Shown in pieces: positions 1 to 8,657 of a DNA stretch of 64,000 nucleotides (its first letter is position 1; every line of letters starts with the position of its first letter). Both the position numbers and the translations under genes were made by a program. The stretch covers positions 496,001 through 560,000 of the forward strand of contig NZ_VHIQ01000002.1 of NCBI RefSeq assembly GCF_006494535.1, in the 5' to 3' direction. The notes below the pieces were generated by a model, which saw only the letters and a list, made by a program, of their open reading frames with translations, did no database searches and was not told the DNA's origin. This DNA is from Paucihalobacter ruber. Lineage in GTDB: Bacteria > Bacteroidota > Bacteroidia > Flavobacteriales > Flavobacteriaceae.

Positions 1-85
1 TCATTGAGCTTGTAATTACAAACAGTAATAAAGAAAAGTAAATAACAGATTTCATATTCTATTTTTCGTACAAATATAAAATAAA

Positions 86-101
86 TTTAGATAAGTCTAA
101 A
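86..101. promoter_or_regulatory. Candidate metalloregulator operator (perfect inverted repeat)
   Basis: A perfect inverted repeat, TTTAGA-TAAG-TCTAAA, lies about 55 bp upstream of the DtxR/MntR-family regulator gene. Its size and half-site resemble DtxR/IdeR/MntR boxes, so autoregulation by the downstream protein is a reasonable inference. A degenerate version with the same TTTAGA half-site lies before feoA. Confidence 0.5.
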
Positions 102-156
102 AATAAGATTTTGTTTTAATAAAAATTCTATTTTTGTGTTTGAAAAGTTTCAGACA

Positions 157-816
157 ATGTTTAGCGATTCCGAGGAAAATTATTTAAAAACCATTTTTCA
201 TTTAGAGCGTAGCTTAAAAGATGGTGTTTCTACCAATGCCATTGCAGATCAAATGCAAACCAAAGCGTCTTCAGTTACCGACATGCTTAAAAAACTCTCT
301 GAAAAACAATTAGTTAATTACATTAAATACCAAGGTGTAACCCTAACCGAAAAAGGTAAAAAAACAGCAGCGGCCATCATAAGAAAGCACCGTATTTGGG
401 AAGTATTTTTAGTAGAAAAGTTGGATTTTAACTGGGATGAAGTTCATGATGTTGCCGAGCAGCTTGAACATATTGATTCAGAAAAATTAATAGACCAACT
501 AGACAAATTGCTTAATTATCCCAAATTTGATCCGCATGGAGACCCAATTCCTAATAAAGATGGCAACTTTCCTCTTAGGGATAAACAGTTGCTTAGTAAT
601 TTAAAAGTTGGCGATATTGGGGTTTGTGTTGGCGTTAAAGATACATCTTCAGACTTTTTAAAATATCTCGATAAGCATGGCATAGCTTTAGGTAAACAGA
701 TTGAAATTTTAGAGAAAGAAGAGTTTGACAAATCTCAAAAAATTAAGATTGACAACCAAATTTTACATGTGTCTCAACAAATAGCATCTAATCTTTTTCT
801 TAAAACCAAGCATTAA
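157..816 (+). CDS. DtxR/MntR-family metal-dependent transcriptional regulator
   Basis: The protein has the three parts of a DtxR-type repressor. These are an N-terminal winged helix beginning SEENYLKTIFHLE, a central metal-binding and dimerisation helix region (AAAIIRKHRIWEVFLVEKL), and a C-terminal FeoA/SH3-like domain (about residues 145-215, VGDIGVCVGVKD...). Such proteins bind Mn(II) or Fe(II) and repress or activate metal transporter genes. The reading frame opens at a GTG (136), but the ATG at 157 gives the usual family N-terminus (MFSDSEENYLK), so I chose it. The gene is followed after 3 bp by a ZIP transporter, forming an operon. A perfect palindrome (86-101) upstream is a likely operator. 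Whether Mn or Fe is the sensed metal cannot be read from the sequence; the ZIP partner favours Mn or Fe uptake control. Confidence 0.9.
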   Translation: MFSDSEENYLKTIFHLERSLKDGVSTNAIADQMQTKASSVTDMLKKLSEKQLVNYIKYQGVTLTEKGKKTAAAIIRKHRIWEVFLVEKLDFNWDEVHDVAEQLEHIDSEKLIDQLDKLLNYPKFDPHGDPIPNKDGNFPLRDKQLLSNLKVGDIGVCVGVKDTSSDFLKYLDKHGIALGKQIEILEKEEFDKSQKIKIDNQILHVSQQIASNLFLKTKH

Positions 817-819
817 TTT

Positions 820-1641
820 ATGGACCAAATTTTAACTTATTTTGAAAGTATTAATCCGGTTTATGGGGCATTATTGGCCGGGTTATTTACTTGGATTTTA
901 ACCGCTTTTGGTGCGTCTTCAGTTTTTTTATTTAAAGGGATGAATCGGGCCTTGCTTGACGGTATGTTAGGTTTTACGGGAGGCGTGATGGTGGCTGCGA
1001 GTTTCTGGAGCCTTTTGGCACCGGGCATTGAAATGAGTCCGGGCGAAGGGTTTGTGAAGGTTATTCCGGCAGCTGTCGGCTTTGCTTTGGGAGCCTTATT
1101 TATATTTGGTTTGGACAAGATTTTACCACATTTACATATTAACTTTAAAGAAACCGAAAAAGAAGGTGTTAAAACACCTTGGCGCCGAACAACATTATTG
1201 GTATTGGCTATTACACTTCATAATATTCCAGAAGGTTTGGCTGTAGGTGTTTTATTTGGTGGTGTTGCCATGGGAATGCCAGAAGCAACCATTGGTGGGG
1301 CTGTGGCTTTGGCAATCGGGATTGGTATACAAAATTTTCCTGAAGGGATTGCAGTAGCCATGCCATTAAGACGACATGGGGTTAGCCGTTTTAAGAGTTT
1401 TTGGTACGGCCAGCTTTCAGCCATTGTAGAGCCAATAGCAGCCGTGGTTGGTGCACTTGCGGTAACTTTTTTCACGCCATTATTACCTTATGCCTTGGCA
1501 TTTGCTGCCGGTGCTATGATTTTTGTAGTGGTTGAAGAAGTGATTCCCGAAACCCAAAGAGATAAATACACAGATATCGCTACACTTGGTTTTATTGGCG
1601 GTTTTATTGTAATGATGACCTTGGATGTGGCCTTAGGGTAG
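820..1641 (+). CDS. ZIP family divalent metal transporter
   Basis: A 273-residue polytopic membrane protein with about eight predicted transmembrane segments and a variable His-containing loop (LPHLHINFKETEKEG, about residues 103-117). Two ZIP signature helices carry metal ligands: LHNIPEGLAVG in TM4 and IQNFPEGIAVAMPLRRHG in TM5. ZIP proteins import Zn, Fe or Mn across the inner membrane. It starts 3 bp after the DtxR-type regulator stop, so the two are co-transcribed and the transporter is probably under that regulator's control. It is closer to the GufA/ZIP11-like bacterial group than to E. coli ZupT by my reading, so I assign no gene symbol. It converges with the Feo operon. Confidence 0.9.
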   Translation: MDQILTYFESINPVYGALLAGLFTWILTAFGASSVFLFKGMNRALLDGMLGFTGGVMVAASFWSLLAPGIEMSPGEGFVKVIPAAVGFALGALFIFGLDKILPHLHINFKETEKEGVKTPWRRTTLLVLAITLHNIPEGLAVGVLFGGVAMGMPEATIGGAVALAIGIGIQNFPEGIAVAMPLRRHGVSRFKSFWYGQLSAIVEPIAAVVGALAVTFFTPLLPYALAFAAGAMIFVVVEEVIPETQRDKYTDIATLGFIGGFIVMMTLDVALG

Positions 1642-1644
1642 TAA

Positions 1645-1788
1645 TTAAGAACACCCACAACCATCATCACCACAAGATTTAGAGGATTTATTTTTAGAAG
1701 GCAACACAAATTTTTTCAGCAGAAAATAAACTGCTATTGCTACCGCGGTAACAACTAAAATGATCTGTATGGTGCTGTTGAATTCCAA
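1645..1788 (-). CDS. FeoB-associated Cys-rich membrane protein (47 aa)
   Basis: A 47-residue reading frame starts at TTG three bases after the feoB stop. It reads as a short N-terminus, one transmembrane helix (IIQ-like start, ILVVTAVAIAVYFLLKKFV) and a basic, Cys-rich tail ending CGDDGCGCS. This matches the FeoB-associated small Cys-rich membrane protein family, which often follows feoB in Bacteroidota and Firmicutes. Its role is unproven; a FeoC-like or metal-delivery role has been proposed for the family. The non-ATG start and small size make it easy to miss. The position in the feoAB operon and the TM-plus-Cys-tail design support the call. Confidence 0.8.
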   Translation of the reverse strand: MEFNSTIQIILVVTAVAIAVYFLLKKFVLPSKNKSSKSCGDDGCGCS

Positions 1789-1791
1789 AAT

Positions 1792-3888
1792 TTATTTTAA
1801 AAATTGATAAGCAATTAATGAGAAAAGATAAGCAATTACAGTCATTCCTGCAAATTGAATCACAGGCCATTTCCAGCCATTGGTTTCACGTTTAACAATG
1901 GCTAGGGTACTCATACATTGCATGGCAAAGGCATAAAAGAGTAATAACGAAATACCTGTGGCAAAGTTAAACACTTTAGTACCGTCGCTTCTCACTTCGG
2001 CACTCATGCGTTTTTTGATGGTGGTTTCGGCATCAGCGTCGGCGCTTCCAACACTGTAAATAGTTGCTAATGTGCCAATAAACACTTCTCTGGCAGCAAA
2101 TGAAGTTATCAAACCAATGCCAATTTTCCAGTCGTATCCTAATGGTCTAATAACGGGTTCAATTCCTTTTCCAATAACACCAATATAAGAATATTCTAAC
2201 TTATGGGCTGCCAGTTTTTGTTCTATGACGTCTTCGCTTTCGCCTACATACTCTTGGGCAATAATTTCTTCTGCATTGTTAAACTGTTCTCCCGGACCAA
2301 ACGAGGCCAATACCCACAGTATAATTGATATGGCTAAAATAATTTTACCGGCTTCAAAGACAAATGCTTTAGTTTTTTCAACTACTGTAAGCGCTACATT
2401 TTTTGGCAACGGCATTTTGTAGTTGGGCATTTCAACAACAAAGAAGGACTTGGTTTTAATTTTTAAAATTTTATTCAATGCCCAAGCCGACATGATTGCC
2501 ATTAAAAATCCGATTAAGTACAGCAACATTAAGGTCAAGGCCTGATAGTTTAACCCTAAAAATCTGCCTTCAGGAATTACCAAGGCAATGATAATCAAGT
2601 AAACGGGTAATCGCGCAGAGCAAGTCATGAATGGCGTTACCAAAATGGTGATGAGCCGTTCTTTCCAACTTTCAATATTTCTGGTGGCCATAATGGCCGG
2701 AATGGCACAGGCAGTACCCGAAATTAATGGTACAATGCTTTTCCCACTCAAGCCAAATCTTCGCATAATTCTATCCATCAAGAATACCACGCGACTCATA
2801 TAGCCAGTTTCTTCCAGAATGGCAATAAATAAAAATAAAAATGCAATCTGCGGAATGAAAATAACAATTCCACCAATACCTGCAATGATTCCTTCGGCTA
2901 ACAAATCTGTAAAAACTCCTGATGGCAATGTGTTTTGAACCCATTCAGATAATGACGCAAAACTTTCGTCTATAAAGTCCATTGGCACTGTGGCCCAATC
3001 GTAAATAGCCTGAAAAATAGCGAGTAAAATTGCGAAAAATATAAGGTAACCAAATACTTTATGGGTAAGAATTCGGTCGGCTTTATATCTTAAACTGGTT
3101 GCTTTAGAAGTGTCAACGGTTAAGCCTTTTTTAAGTACGTTATTAATAAATTGGTAACGCTTAATGGTTTCTTTTTGCTGAAGTGCTTTAATTTCAATTT
3201 TTGACTTCACCTCAAAATCTGAAATGTCGAATTGATTTCGGCTTACCTTTCCAAAACTTGCGTCTTGCGAAATTACCACCCAAAGTTTGTATAGGTTTTG
3301 ATTTGGAAAAACTTTAGCTAAATTTTCAAAGTAATTGATATCTATGGTGCTAATATCTAAGCAGCCTTCGGTGGATAGAGATTTGTAGTCGTTGATAAGT
3401 TCTTTAAGCTTGTCAATTCCAATGTTTTTTCGGGTTGAAATAAGTGCAATTTTAGTTTTAAGCTCTTGTTCCAAAGTTTCAATATCGAGCGAAATACCAC
3501 GGCGTTTCATTCTATCACTCATATTGATTACCAAAATAGTTGGGATATTAAGGTCTTTTATCTGAGTAAATAAAAGAAGGTTTCGTTTTAGGTTTTCAAC
3601 ATCGGTAACTACAACGGCAACATCGGGAAAATCTTTGTCGTTTTTATTGAGCAGAAGCTCAATTACCACATTTTCATCAAACGATGACGCATTTAAACTG
3701 TAAGTTCCTGGCAAGTCTAGAATGTGTGCTTTAACACCGCGAGGAAGTTTACAAATGCCTTCTTTTTTTTCAACCGTAATACCGGGATAATTACCAACTT
3801 TTTGGTTAAGTCCGGTTAAAGAATTGAATACCGAAGTTTTGCCGGTATTGGGGTTACCAATAAGCGCTACATTAATTTGTTTAGCCAT
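1792..3888 (-). CDS. feoB: Ferrous iron transporter FeoB
   Basis: A 698-residue inner-membrane Fe(II) transporter with a cytosolic N-terminal G domain. The Walker A/G1 motif is GNPNTGKTS (residues 11-19), the G2 region is NYPGITVEKKEG, and G3 is DLPGTYSL (about 58-65). In place of a classical NKxD, G4 reads INMSD. About nine hydrophobic segments follow, with two Gate domains (GIIAGIGGIVIFIPQIAFLF and GLITSFAAREVF) and the conserved LISGTACAIPAI stretch. The length is normal for FeoB. It overlaps feoA by 8 bp, so translation is coupled. It is followed by the small Cys-rich partner. Confidence 0.96.
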   Translation of the reverse strand: MAKQINVALIGNPNTGKTSVFNSLTGLNQKVGNYPGITVEKKEGICKLPRGVKAHILDLPGTYSLNASSFDENVVIELLLNKNDKDFPDVAVVVTDVENLKRNLLLFTQIKDLNIPTILVINMSDRMKRRGISLDIETLEQELKTKIALISTRKNIGIDKLKELINDYKSLSTEGCLDISTIDINYFENLAKVFPNQNLYKLWVVISQDASFGKVSRNQFDISDFEVKSKIEIKALQQKETIKRYQFINNVLKKGLTVDTSKATSLRYKADRILTHKVFGYLIFFAILLAIFQAIYDWATVPMDFIDESFASLSEWVQNTLPSGVFTDLLAEGIIAGIGGIVIFIPQIAFLFLFIAILEETGYMSRVVFLMDRIMRRFGLSGKSIVPLISGTACAIPAIMATRNIESWKERLITILVTPFMTCSARLPVYLIIIALVIPEGRFLGLNYQALTLMLLYLIGFLMAIMSAWALNKILKIKTKSFFVVEMPNYKMPLPKNVALTVVEKTKAFVFEAGKIILAISIILWVLASFGPGEQFNNAEEIIAQEYVGESEDVIEQKLAAHKLEYSYIGVIGKGIEPVIRPLGYDWKIGIGLITSFAAREVFIGTLATIYSVGSADADAETTIKKRMSAEVRSDGTKVFNFATGISLLLFYAFAMQCMSTLAIVKRETNGWKWPVIQFAGMTVIAYLFSLIAYQFLK

Positions 3889-4114
3889 TGGTGATTTTTA
3901 TGATGACGTGTTGTGCCGTTTCTTTTCTAATGGCTACGTGAGAGTCGTTGATGTTGATATACATAGGATCTGAAAACGGCGCCACTTGTAGTAATTCTAC
4001 GGTGTTTCCCGGCAAACAACCCATTTCAATCAGTTTTAATGGAATAAAATCAGACGACACATCTATGATGATGCCTCGTTGACCGCGTTTAAGTTCTGCC
4101 AGAGTGACTTTCAA
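3881..4114 (-). CDS. feoA: FeoA family protein
   Basis: A 77-residue SH3-like beta-barrel protein (MKVTLAELKRGQRGIIIDV...). It has the family core G-x-x-x-x-L-x-E-M-G (LIEMGCLPGNTVELL) and a C-terminal IRKETAQHVIIK strand. FeoA binds the cytosolic side of FeoB and is required for Fe(II) uptake. It is the first gene of the feoA-feoB-Cys-rich operon and its last codons overlap feoB. A TTTAGA-containing imperfect palindrome 7 bp upstream of the start suggests control by the DtxR-type protein of this window. Confidence 0.94.
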   Translation of the reverse strand: MKVTLAELKRGQRGIIIDVSSDFIPLKLIEMGCLPGNTVELLQVAPFSDPMYININDSHVAIRKETAQHVIIKITNG

Positions 4115-4120
4115 TTCTTA

Positions 4121-4137
4121 TTTAGATTGATTTTAAA
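4121..4137 (-). promoter_or_regulatory. Possible degenerate metalloregulator site before feoA
   Basis: The plus-strand sequence TTTAGATTGATTTTAAA keeps the TTTAGA half-site of the perfect palindrome at 86-101, with a weaker second half (TTTAAA instead of TCTAAA). It lies 7 bp upstream of the feoA start. Base composition is AT-rich, so a chance match is possible. Confidence 0.3.
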
Positions 4138-4201
4138 AAAGCAAAAATAAATCAAATTAATGATACCTAAAAAGAAATGCAGTGTTAAACCTATTTAAAA
4201 A

Positions 4202-4876
4202 TTACTTTTTGTATTCGGCTTTTAGGGTTTTAATATCTTCAAGAAGCAACTTGATGTCTTCGGGATTGGTGCCATCATAAAATCCTCGAATTTGACGTTT
4301 TTTATCAATGAGCATAAAGTTTTCGGTGTGAATCATATCAAACTTACCGCCGTCACCATCGTCCAGTACAGCGAGATAACTTTTACGTGCAAGCTCATAA
4401 ATATCTTTTTTATCACCGGTAACTAAATTCCATTTGCGATCTATTACACCTTTTTCAAGCGCATATTTTTTAAGCTGTGCTACGCTGTCAATTTCTGGAG
4501 TAACAGAATGAGACAATAACATCACTTCTTCATCATTGATAATTTCGTTTTGAATTTGCAGCATGTGGTCTGTCATAGCAATGCAAATGGTAGGGCAAGT
4601 GGTAAAAAAGAAATCGGCTACATAAATTTTATCTTTATAAGCGTCTTGTGTTATCGTTTCGCCATTTTGGTTGGTTAATCTGAAATCGGCAATACTGTGA
4701 TATTTTCGTTTAAACTGAATGGTACTGTCTACCAATTCTGAAGTTACCATAGATGGTTGATAAATAGGTAAAACGCGTTGCGGTTTTAGAATGTTGTAAA
4801 AGATACTGATGATAATTGCAGATACAATTAATAACACAATGGCAAAATATCTGTAGGCTTTAAAAAATGCTAGCAT
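4202..4876 (-). CDS. SCO1/SenC/PrrC family protein
   Basis: A 224-residue protein with an N-terminal membrane anchor (about residues 10-30) and a periplasmic thioredoxin-fold domain. It has the Sco copper site: a CPTIC motif (CxxxC) in FFFTTCPTICIAM and the distal His in DMIHTENFMLID. Sco proteins deliver copper to the CuA centre of cytochrome c oxidase or act as thiol reductants. It is transcribed divergently from the M1 peptidase gene. No oxidase genes are adjacent. Confidence 0.9.
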   Translation of the reverse strand: MLAFFKAYRYFAIVLLIVSAIIISIFYNILKPQRVLPIYQPSMVTSELVDSTIQFKRKYHSIADFRLTNQNGETITQDAYKDKIYVADFFFTTCPTICIAMTDHMLQIQNEIINDEEVMLLSHSVTPEIDSVAQLKKYALEKGVIDRKWNLVTGDKKDIYELARKSYLAVLDDGDGGKFDMIHTENFMLIDKKRQIRGFYDGTNPEDIKLLLEDIKTLKAEYKK

Positions 4877-4968
4877 GCGGAGACAATTTGAGCTATGAAT
4901 CTAAAATTTACACAAAAATACAACTCAAGTCTTATAAAATATTTAAATTTAGGCTAAAACTGCAGTCT

Positions 4969-6906
4969 ATGAAAATGATCATAAGCATTGTTTTAATGCT
5001 TTTCTCAGTGCTGCTACATGCGCAGCAACGGGATATTTTGAATGATATAGTAGAAGCCGAAGCTAAATCGGCTTCTCAACTCATATACCAACGAACCAAT
5101 CAAAACACCGGCAATTACGACATTAAATACCATAGAATTGAATTGAGCATAGATCCTTCAGAACTAGGACTTTCAGGTGATGTTACCACTTACTTCGAAG
5201 CTAAGTCTAATACCTCTAAAATTGTATTTGACCTGGCCAGTAATATGACCGTGCAAGAAGTCGTCCAGCGCGGAAGTAATTTAACCTTTACTCAAAGCAC
5301 CGACGATGAATTAATTATTACTTTACCTGAAGCCTTAAACGAAGGTGTTTTAGATTCGCTCACTGTAACCTATTTGGGTACACCAATAAGCACGGGATTT
5401 GAATCTTATTCTCAAACCACGCACAACGGCGTTCCTATTGTTTGGACACTGTCTCAACCATATGGCGCGAAAGCTTGGTGGCCTTGCAAACAAGATTTAA
5501 ATGATAAAATAGATTCAATTGACGTGTATTTAAACACACCAAGATTCACACCGCAAAACGAGGATTATGTGGCAGTTTCAAATGGTGTGGAATTGAGTCA
5601 GGTTGTTAATGGGGCCAATAAAACAACAAGATTTAAACACCGTTATCCAATCCCCGCTTATTTAATTGCCATTGCAATCACCAATTATTCGGTTTATACA
5701 GAAGAGGTTCCAAATAATGGCAACCCGTTCGATATTATAAACTATGTTTATCCTGAAAGTCTTGCCGCAGCTCAGGCTGGCACGCCGGTAACACTTGATA
5801 TTATGAATTTTTTCATCGACAAGTTTGAGCCCTATCCTTATGCAGATGAAAAATATGGTCATGCACAGTTTGGTTTTAGCGGCGGTATGGAACATACCAC
5901 CATTTCGTTTATGGGCAATTTTTCAAGAGAACTGATTACCCATGAACTGGCCCATCAATGGTTTGGCAATAAGGTTACCTGCGGAAGTTGGCAAGATATT
6001 TGGCTCAACGAAGGATTTGCTACCTACTTATATGGTTTGGTAATTGAAGAGTTTGACGGCAGTTCGGCTTTTAACAATTGGAAACAACAACGCAACAATT
6101 TTATTACCTCTCAGCCCGATGGCTCTGTTTATATTCAGCCGCAAGACACGGTTAATGTAGCGCGAATTTTTAATAGTAGATTAAGTTATAATAAAGGCGC
6201 GATGGTGTTGCACATGTTGCGAAAGAAAATGGGCGATGATAACTTTTACCAGGGCCTAAGAAATTTTCTGGCACATCCCGATTTGGCATTTAATTATGCT
6301 AAAACATCCGATTTTGTTCCAATCATGGAGTCAGCTTCAGGATTAGATCTCACCGAGTTTTTTAACGATTGGTTATACAACCAAGGGCACCCAAGTTTCA
6401 CTGTTTTATGGAATCAGCCGGAGGCTAATCAAATACAAATTAATTTATCCCAATCAACCAGCCATTCGTCTGTAGATTTTTTTGAAACCGATGTCACTTT
6501 GCGTTTGTTGGGTTTTCAAGGTGAACAACAAGATATTACCTTAAGTCACACAGAGCAAAATCAGGAATTTATAGAGAATATTAGTTTTAATGTTGCGAAT
6601 GTTATATTCGATCCCAGCGTCGATATTATTTCGAGGAATAACTCGGTTACCTTAGGAGTTGATGGGTTTAATGTGGCGGAGAGTATTCGGCTTTTTCCCA
6701 ACCCTGTAAAAGAAACCTTAACGATTACAAAACCTGATTTTCTAGAAATAACCGGCTACATTGTTTATAACAGTGTTGGTCAGAAAGTAATAGAATCAGA
6801 AAATTTTGATAATACAATCAACTTAAAAAATCTTACTACAGGGTTTTATGTACTACAATTTCAATTGTTTAATCAAGTCGTTAATAAAACCTTGTTAAAA
6901 AACTAG
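4969..6906 (+). CDS. Secreted M1 family aminopeptidase with T9SS sorting domain
   Basis: A 645-residue zinc metallopeptidase. The upstream frame opens at 4867, but the ATG at 4969 gives a clean signal peptide (MKMIISIVLMLFSVLLHAQ), so I chose it. The M1 catalytic set is present: HELAH (H325, E326, H329) and the third zinc ligand E348 in LNEGFATY. The substrate-binding motif reads GGMEH (305-309), a variant of GAMEN seen in Bacteroidetes relatives. The last 70 residues (LFPNPVKETLTI ... GFYVLQFQ) form a T9SS type A sorting domain, so the enzyme is predicted to be exported and attached to or released from the cell surface, where it would release N-terminal amino acids from peptides. Confidence 0.93.
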   Translation: MKMIISIVLMLFSVLLHAQQRDILNDIVEAEAKSASQLIYQRTNQNTGNYDIKYHRIELSIDPSELGLSGDVTTYFEAKSNTSKIVFDLASNMTVQEVVQRGSNLTFTQSTDDELIITLPEALNEGVLDSLTVTYLGTPISTGFESYSQTTHNGVPIVWTLSQPYGAKAWWPCKQDLNDKIDSIDVYLNTPRFTPQNEDYVAVSNGVELSQVVNGANKTTRFKHRYPIPAYLIAIAITNYSVYTEEVPNNGNPFDIINYVYPESLAAAQAGTPVTLDIMNFFIDKFEPYPYADEKYGHAQFGFSGGMEHTTISFMGNFSRELITHELAHQWFGNKVTCGSWQDIWLNEGFATYLYGLVIEEFDGSSAFNNWKQQRNNFITSQPDGSVYIQPQDTVNVARIFNSRLSYNKGAMVLHMLRKKMGDDNFYQGLRNFLAHPDLAFNYAKTSDFVPIMESASGLDLTEFFNDWLYNQGHPSFTVLWNQPEANQIQINLSQSTSHSSVDFFETDVTLRLLGFQGEQQDITLSHTEQNQEFIENISFNVANVIFDPSVDIISRNNSVTLGVDGFNVAESIRLFPNPVKETLTITKPDFLEITGYIVYNSVGQKVIESENFDNTINLKNLTTGFYVLQFQLFNQVVNKTLLKN

Positions 6907-6946
6907 CTTAAAAAAATCTTAGGTTTTTAAAATGGTTCTAAAAGGT

Positions 6947-6954
6947 TACTTTTG
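6947..6954 (+). promoter_or_regulatory. Predicted -7 promoter element for rseP
   Basis: TACTTTTG matches the Bacteroidetes -7 consensus TAnnTTTG, 26 bp before the rseP start codon in a short intergenic gap. Confidence 0.5.
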
Positions 6955-6980
6955 CAAATTAATTTCGTTAAAAACCACAA

Positions 6981-8321
6981 ATGGAATTTGTAATTAAGAT
7001 ATCGCAATTTTTATTGAGCCTATCGCTTTTAATTGTCCTTCATGAATTAGGGCATTTTATTCCTGCCAAATTATTTAAAACTAAGGTTGAAAAGTTTTAC
7101 CTGTTTTTCGATATTAAATATTCGTTGTTTAAAAAGAAAATTGGCGAAACGGTCTATGGAATTGGTTGGTTACCTCTTGGTGGTTACGTAAAAATAGCCG
7201 GAATGATAGACGAAAGCATGGACAAGGAGCAAATGGCACAACCACCGCAGCCATGGGAGTTTAGGTCAAAACCGGCATGGCAGCGACTCATTATTATGCT
7301 TGGTGGCGTTACAGTTAATTTTATTCTTGCTTACTTTATTTATGCCATGGTTTCTTTCGCTTATGGCGATATTGATATTAAAGTAGATAGTATTAAAGAC
7401 GGGTTTTTTGTAAGAAATGAAATTCTAACCGATTTAGGTGTTTCAACAGGTGATAAAGTTTTGGCTATTAATGGTCAATCTGTAGAAACTTACTATGATA
7501 TTCGTAAGCAAATTATTGCAGCCGAAAGCATTACCATTGAGAACGAAAATGGAATTAAAGAGATTGTGCTTCCTGAAGATTTTTTGGGCAAATTAAGCGA
7601 TAGCGACGACCGTTCTTTTTTCGAGTTGCGCTTTCCTTTTGTGGTAGATCAAGTGGTGGATTCTTCATTAAATAAATTGGTTGATTTAAAAAATAAAGAC
7701 GTTATAACTGCTGTCAACGGCCAGCCATTAAAGTATTTTGATGAAGTTGAAAATAGGCTAAAGCCCTTGGCCAATCAAACTATTGAAGTTGATATTTTAA
7801 GAGATAATCAGACGATAAGAAGACAATTACAGGTTAACAATGACGGGAAACTAGGGATTGTTCCGGGTGGAAATTTATCAGATTTAGAGCGTTTAGATTA
7901 TTATAATATTATTAGAAAGGAATACGGCTTTTTCGAAAGCTTTGGTGTTGGATTTAACAAATTTATAGATCAAATTTCTGGTTATGGCGTTCAATTAAAG
8001 AAAATATTTAATCCAAGTACCGGCGCCTATAAAGGTGTAGGTGGATTTAAAGCTATTTACGATATTTTTCCTGATAGTTGGAGTTGGGAGTTCTTTTGGG
8101 GTATTACGGCTTTTCTTTCAATTATGTTGGGCGTTTTAAATTTATTGCCCATTCCGGCTTTAGATGGCGGACACGTCATGTTTTTAATGTTTGAAATAAT
8201 TTCAGGCAAAAAACCAAGCGAAAAGTTTTTAGAACGCGCACAGGTTGTTGGGTTTTTTATTTTAATAACCTTGGTGGTATTTGCCAACGGGAATGATATA
8301 TTTAAGGCAATATTTAAATAG
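6981..8321 (+). CDS. rseP: RIP metalloprotease RseP (site-2 protease)
   Basis: A 446-residue integral membrane zinc protease. The first helix carries the active site LHELGHF (H21, E22, H25). The C-terminal helix has the second conserved motif, NLLPIPALDGGH, which supplies the Asp ligand. Two PDZ-like domains sit between them (about residues 125-300, with VSTGDKVLAINGQ and NKDVITAVNGQPL). RseP cleaves membrane-embedded substrates such as anti-sigma factors and remnant signal peptides. Length and motif order are normal for the family. It has its own promoter (TACTTTTG). Confidence 0.95.
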   Translation: MEFVIKISQFLLSLSLLIVLHELGHFIPAKLFKTKVEKFYLFFDIKYSLFKKKIGETVYGIGWLPLGGYVKIAGMIDESMDKEQMAQPPQPWEFRSKPAWQRLIIMLGGVTVNFILAYFIYAMVSFAYGDIDIKVDSIKDGFFVRNEILTDLGVSTGDKVLAINGQSVETYYDIRKQIIAAESITIENENGIKEIVLPEDFLGKLSDSDDRSFFELRFPFVVDQVVDSSLNKLVDLKNKDVITAVNGQPLKYFDEVENRLKPLANQTIEVDILRDNQTIRRQLQVNNDGKLGIVPGGNLSDLERLDYYNIIRKEYGFFESFGVGFNKFIDQISGYGVQLKKIFNPSTGAYKGVGGFKAIYDIFPDSWSWEFFWGITAFLSIMLGVLNLLPIPALDGGHVMFLMFEIISGKKPSEKFLERAQVVGFFILITLVVFANGNDIFKAIFK

Positions 8322-8361
8322 TTTTTTATCTTTATTTTTTGTTGTCAATAAAAAAATGATA

Positions 8362-8369
8362 TATATTTG
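8362..8369 (+). promoter_or_regulatory. Predicted -7 promoter element for the tRNA pair
   Basis: TATATTTG matches TAnnTTTG, with a TTG-containing -33 region (TTTGTTGTC) about 20 bp upstream and the tRNA-Asn 24 bp downstream. Confidence 0.55.
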
Positions 8370-8392
8370 CGCTCGCTAAAGCGAAAAGAAAT

Positions 8393-8466
8393 TCCTCCTT
8401 AGCTCAGTTGGTTAGAGCATCTGACTGTTAATCAGAGGGTCCTTGGTTCGAGCCCAAGAGGGGGAG
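8393..8466 (+). tRNA. tRNA-Asn (anticodon GTT)
   Basis: A 74-nt cloverleaf. The acceptor stem is TCCTCCT/AGGGGGA with discriminator G. The D arm has AGCTCAGTTGGTTAGAGC. The anticodon stem is TCTGA/TCAGA with loop CTGTTAA (anticodon GTT). The T arm is CTTGG-TTCGAGC-CCAAG. The CCA end is not encoded. Confidence 0.97.
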
Positions 8467-8471
8467 CTTGA

Positions 8472-8500
8472 AAGTCTATCATTTTTTGATAGACTTTTTT
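8472..8500 (+). terminator. Rho-independent terminator or spacer hairpin between the tRNAs
   Basis: AAGTCTATCA and TGATAGACTT form a 10-bp stem around a short T loop and run into a T tract. It could end the tRNA-Asn transcript or be a processing stem between the two tRNAs. Confidence 0.6.
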
Positions 8501-8513
8501 GTTCAATTTTACT

Positions 8514-8588
8514 CGGGATGTGGCGCAGTCCGGTTAGCGTACACGGCTGGGGGCCGTGTGGTCGCAGGTTCAAATCCTGTCATCCCGA
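8514..8588 (+). tRNA. tRNA-Pro (anticodon GGG)
   Basis: A 75-nt cloverleaf. The acceptor stem is CGGGATG/CATCCCG with discriminator A. The D arm has GCGCAGTCCGGTTAGCGT. The anticodon stem is CACGG/CCGTG with loop CTGGGGG (anticodon GGG). The T arm is GCAGG-TTCAAAT-CCTGT. CCA is not encoded. Confidence 0.97.
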
Positions 8589-8599
8589 CAAGCACAAAA

Positions 8600-8627
8600 G
8601 TAATTTGCGGGAGCAAATTACTTTTTT
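8600..8627 (+). terminator. Rho-independent terminator after tRNA-Pro
   Basis: AGTAATTTGC-GGGA-GCAAATTACT is a perfect 10-bp stem with a 4-nt loop, followed by TTTTTT. It lies 11 nt after the tRNA-Pro end. Confidence 0.8.
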
Positions 8628-8657
8628 TATGCCCTGAAGCAATCAAAACGAAGTTTT

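Noticed and set aside
5662-5895. Minus-strand frame within the M1 peptidase gene
   Set aside because: It is antisense to the active-site region of an intact gene and has no features of its own.
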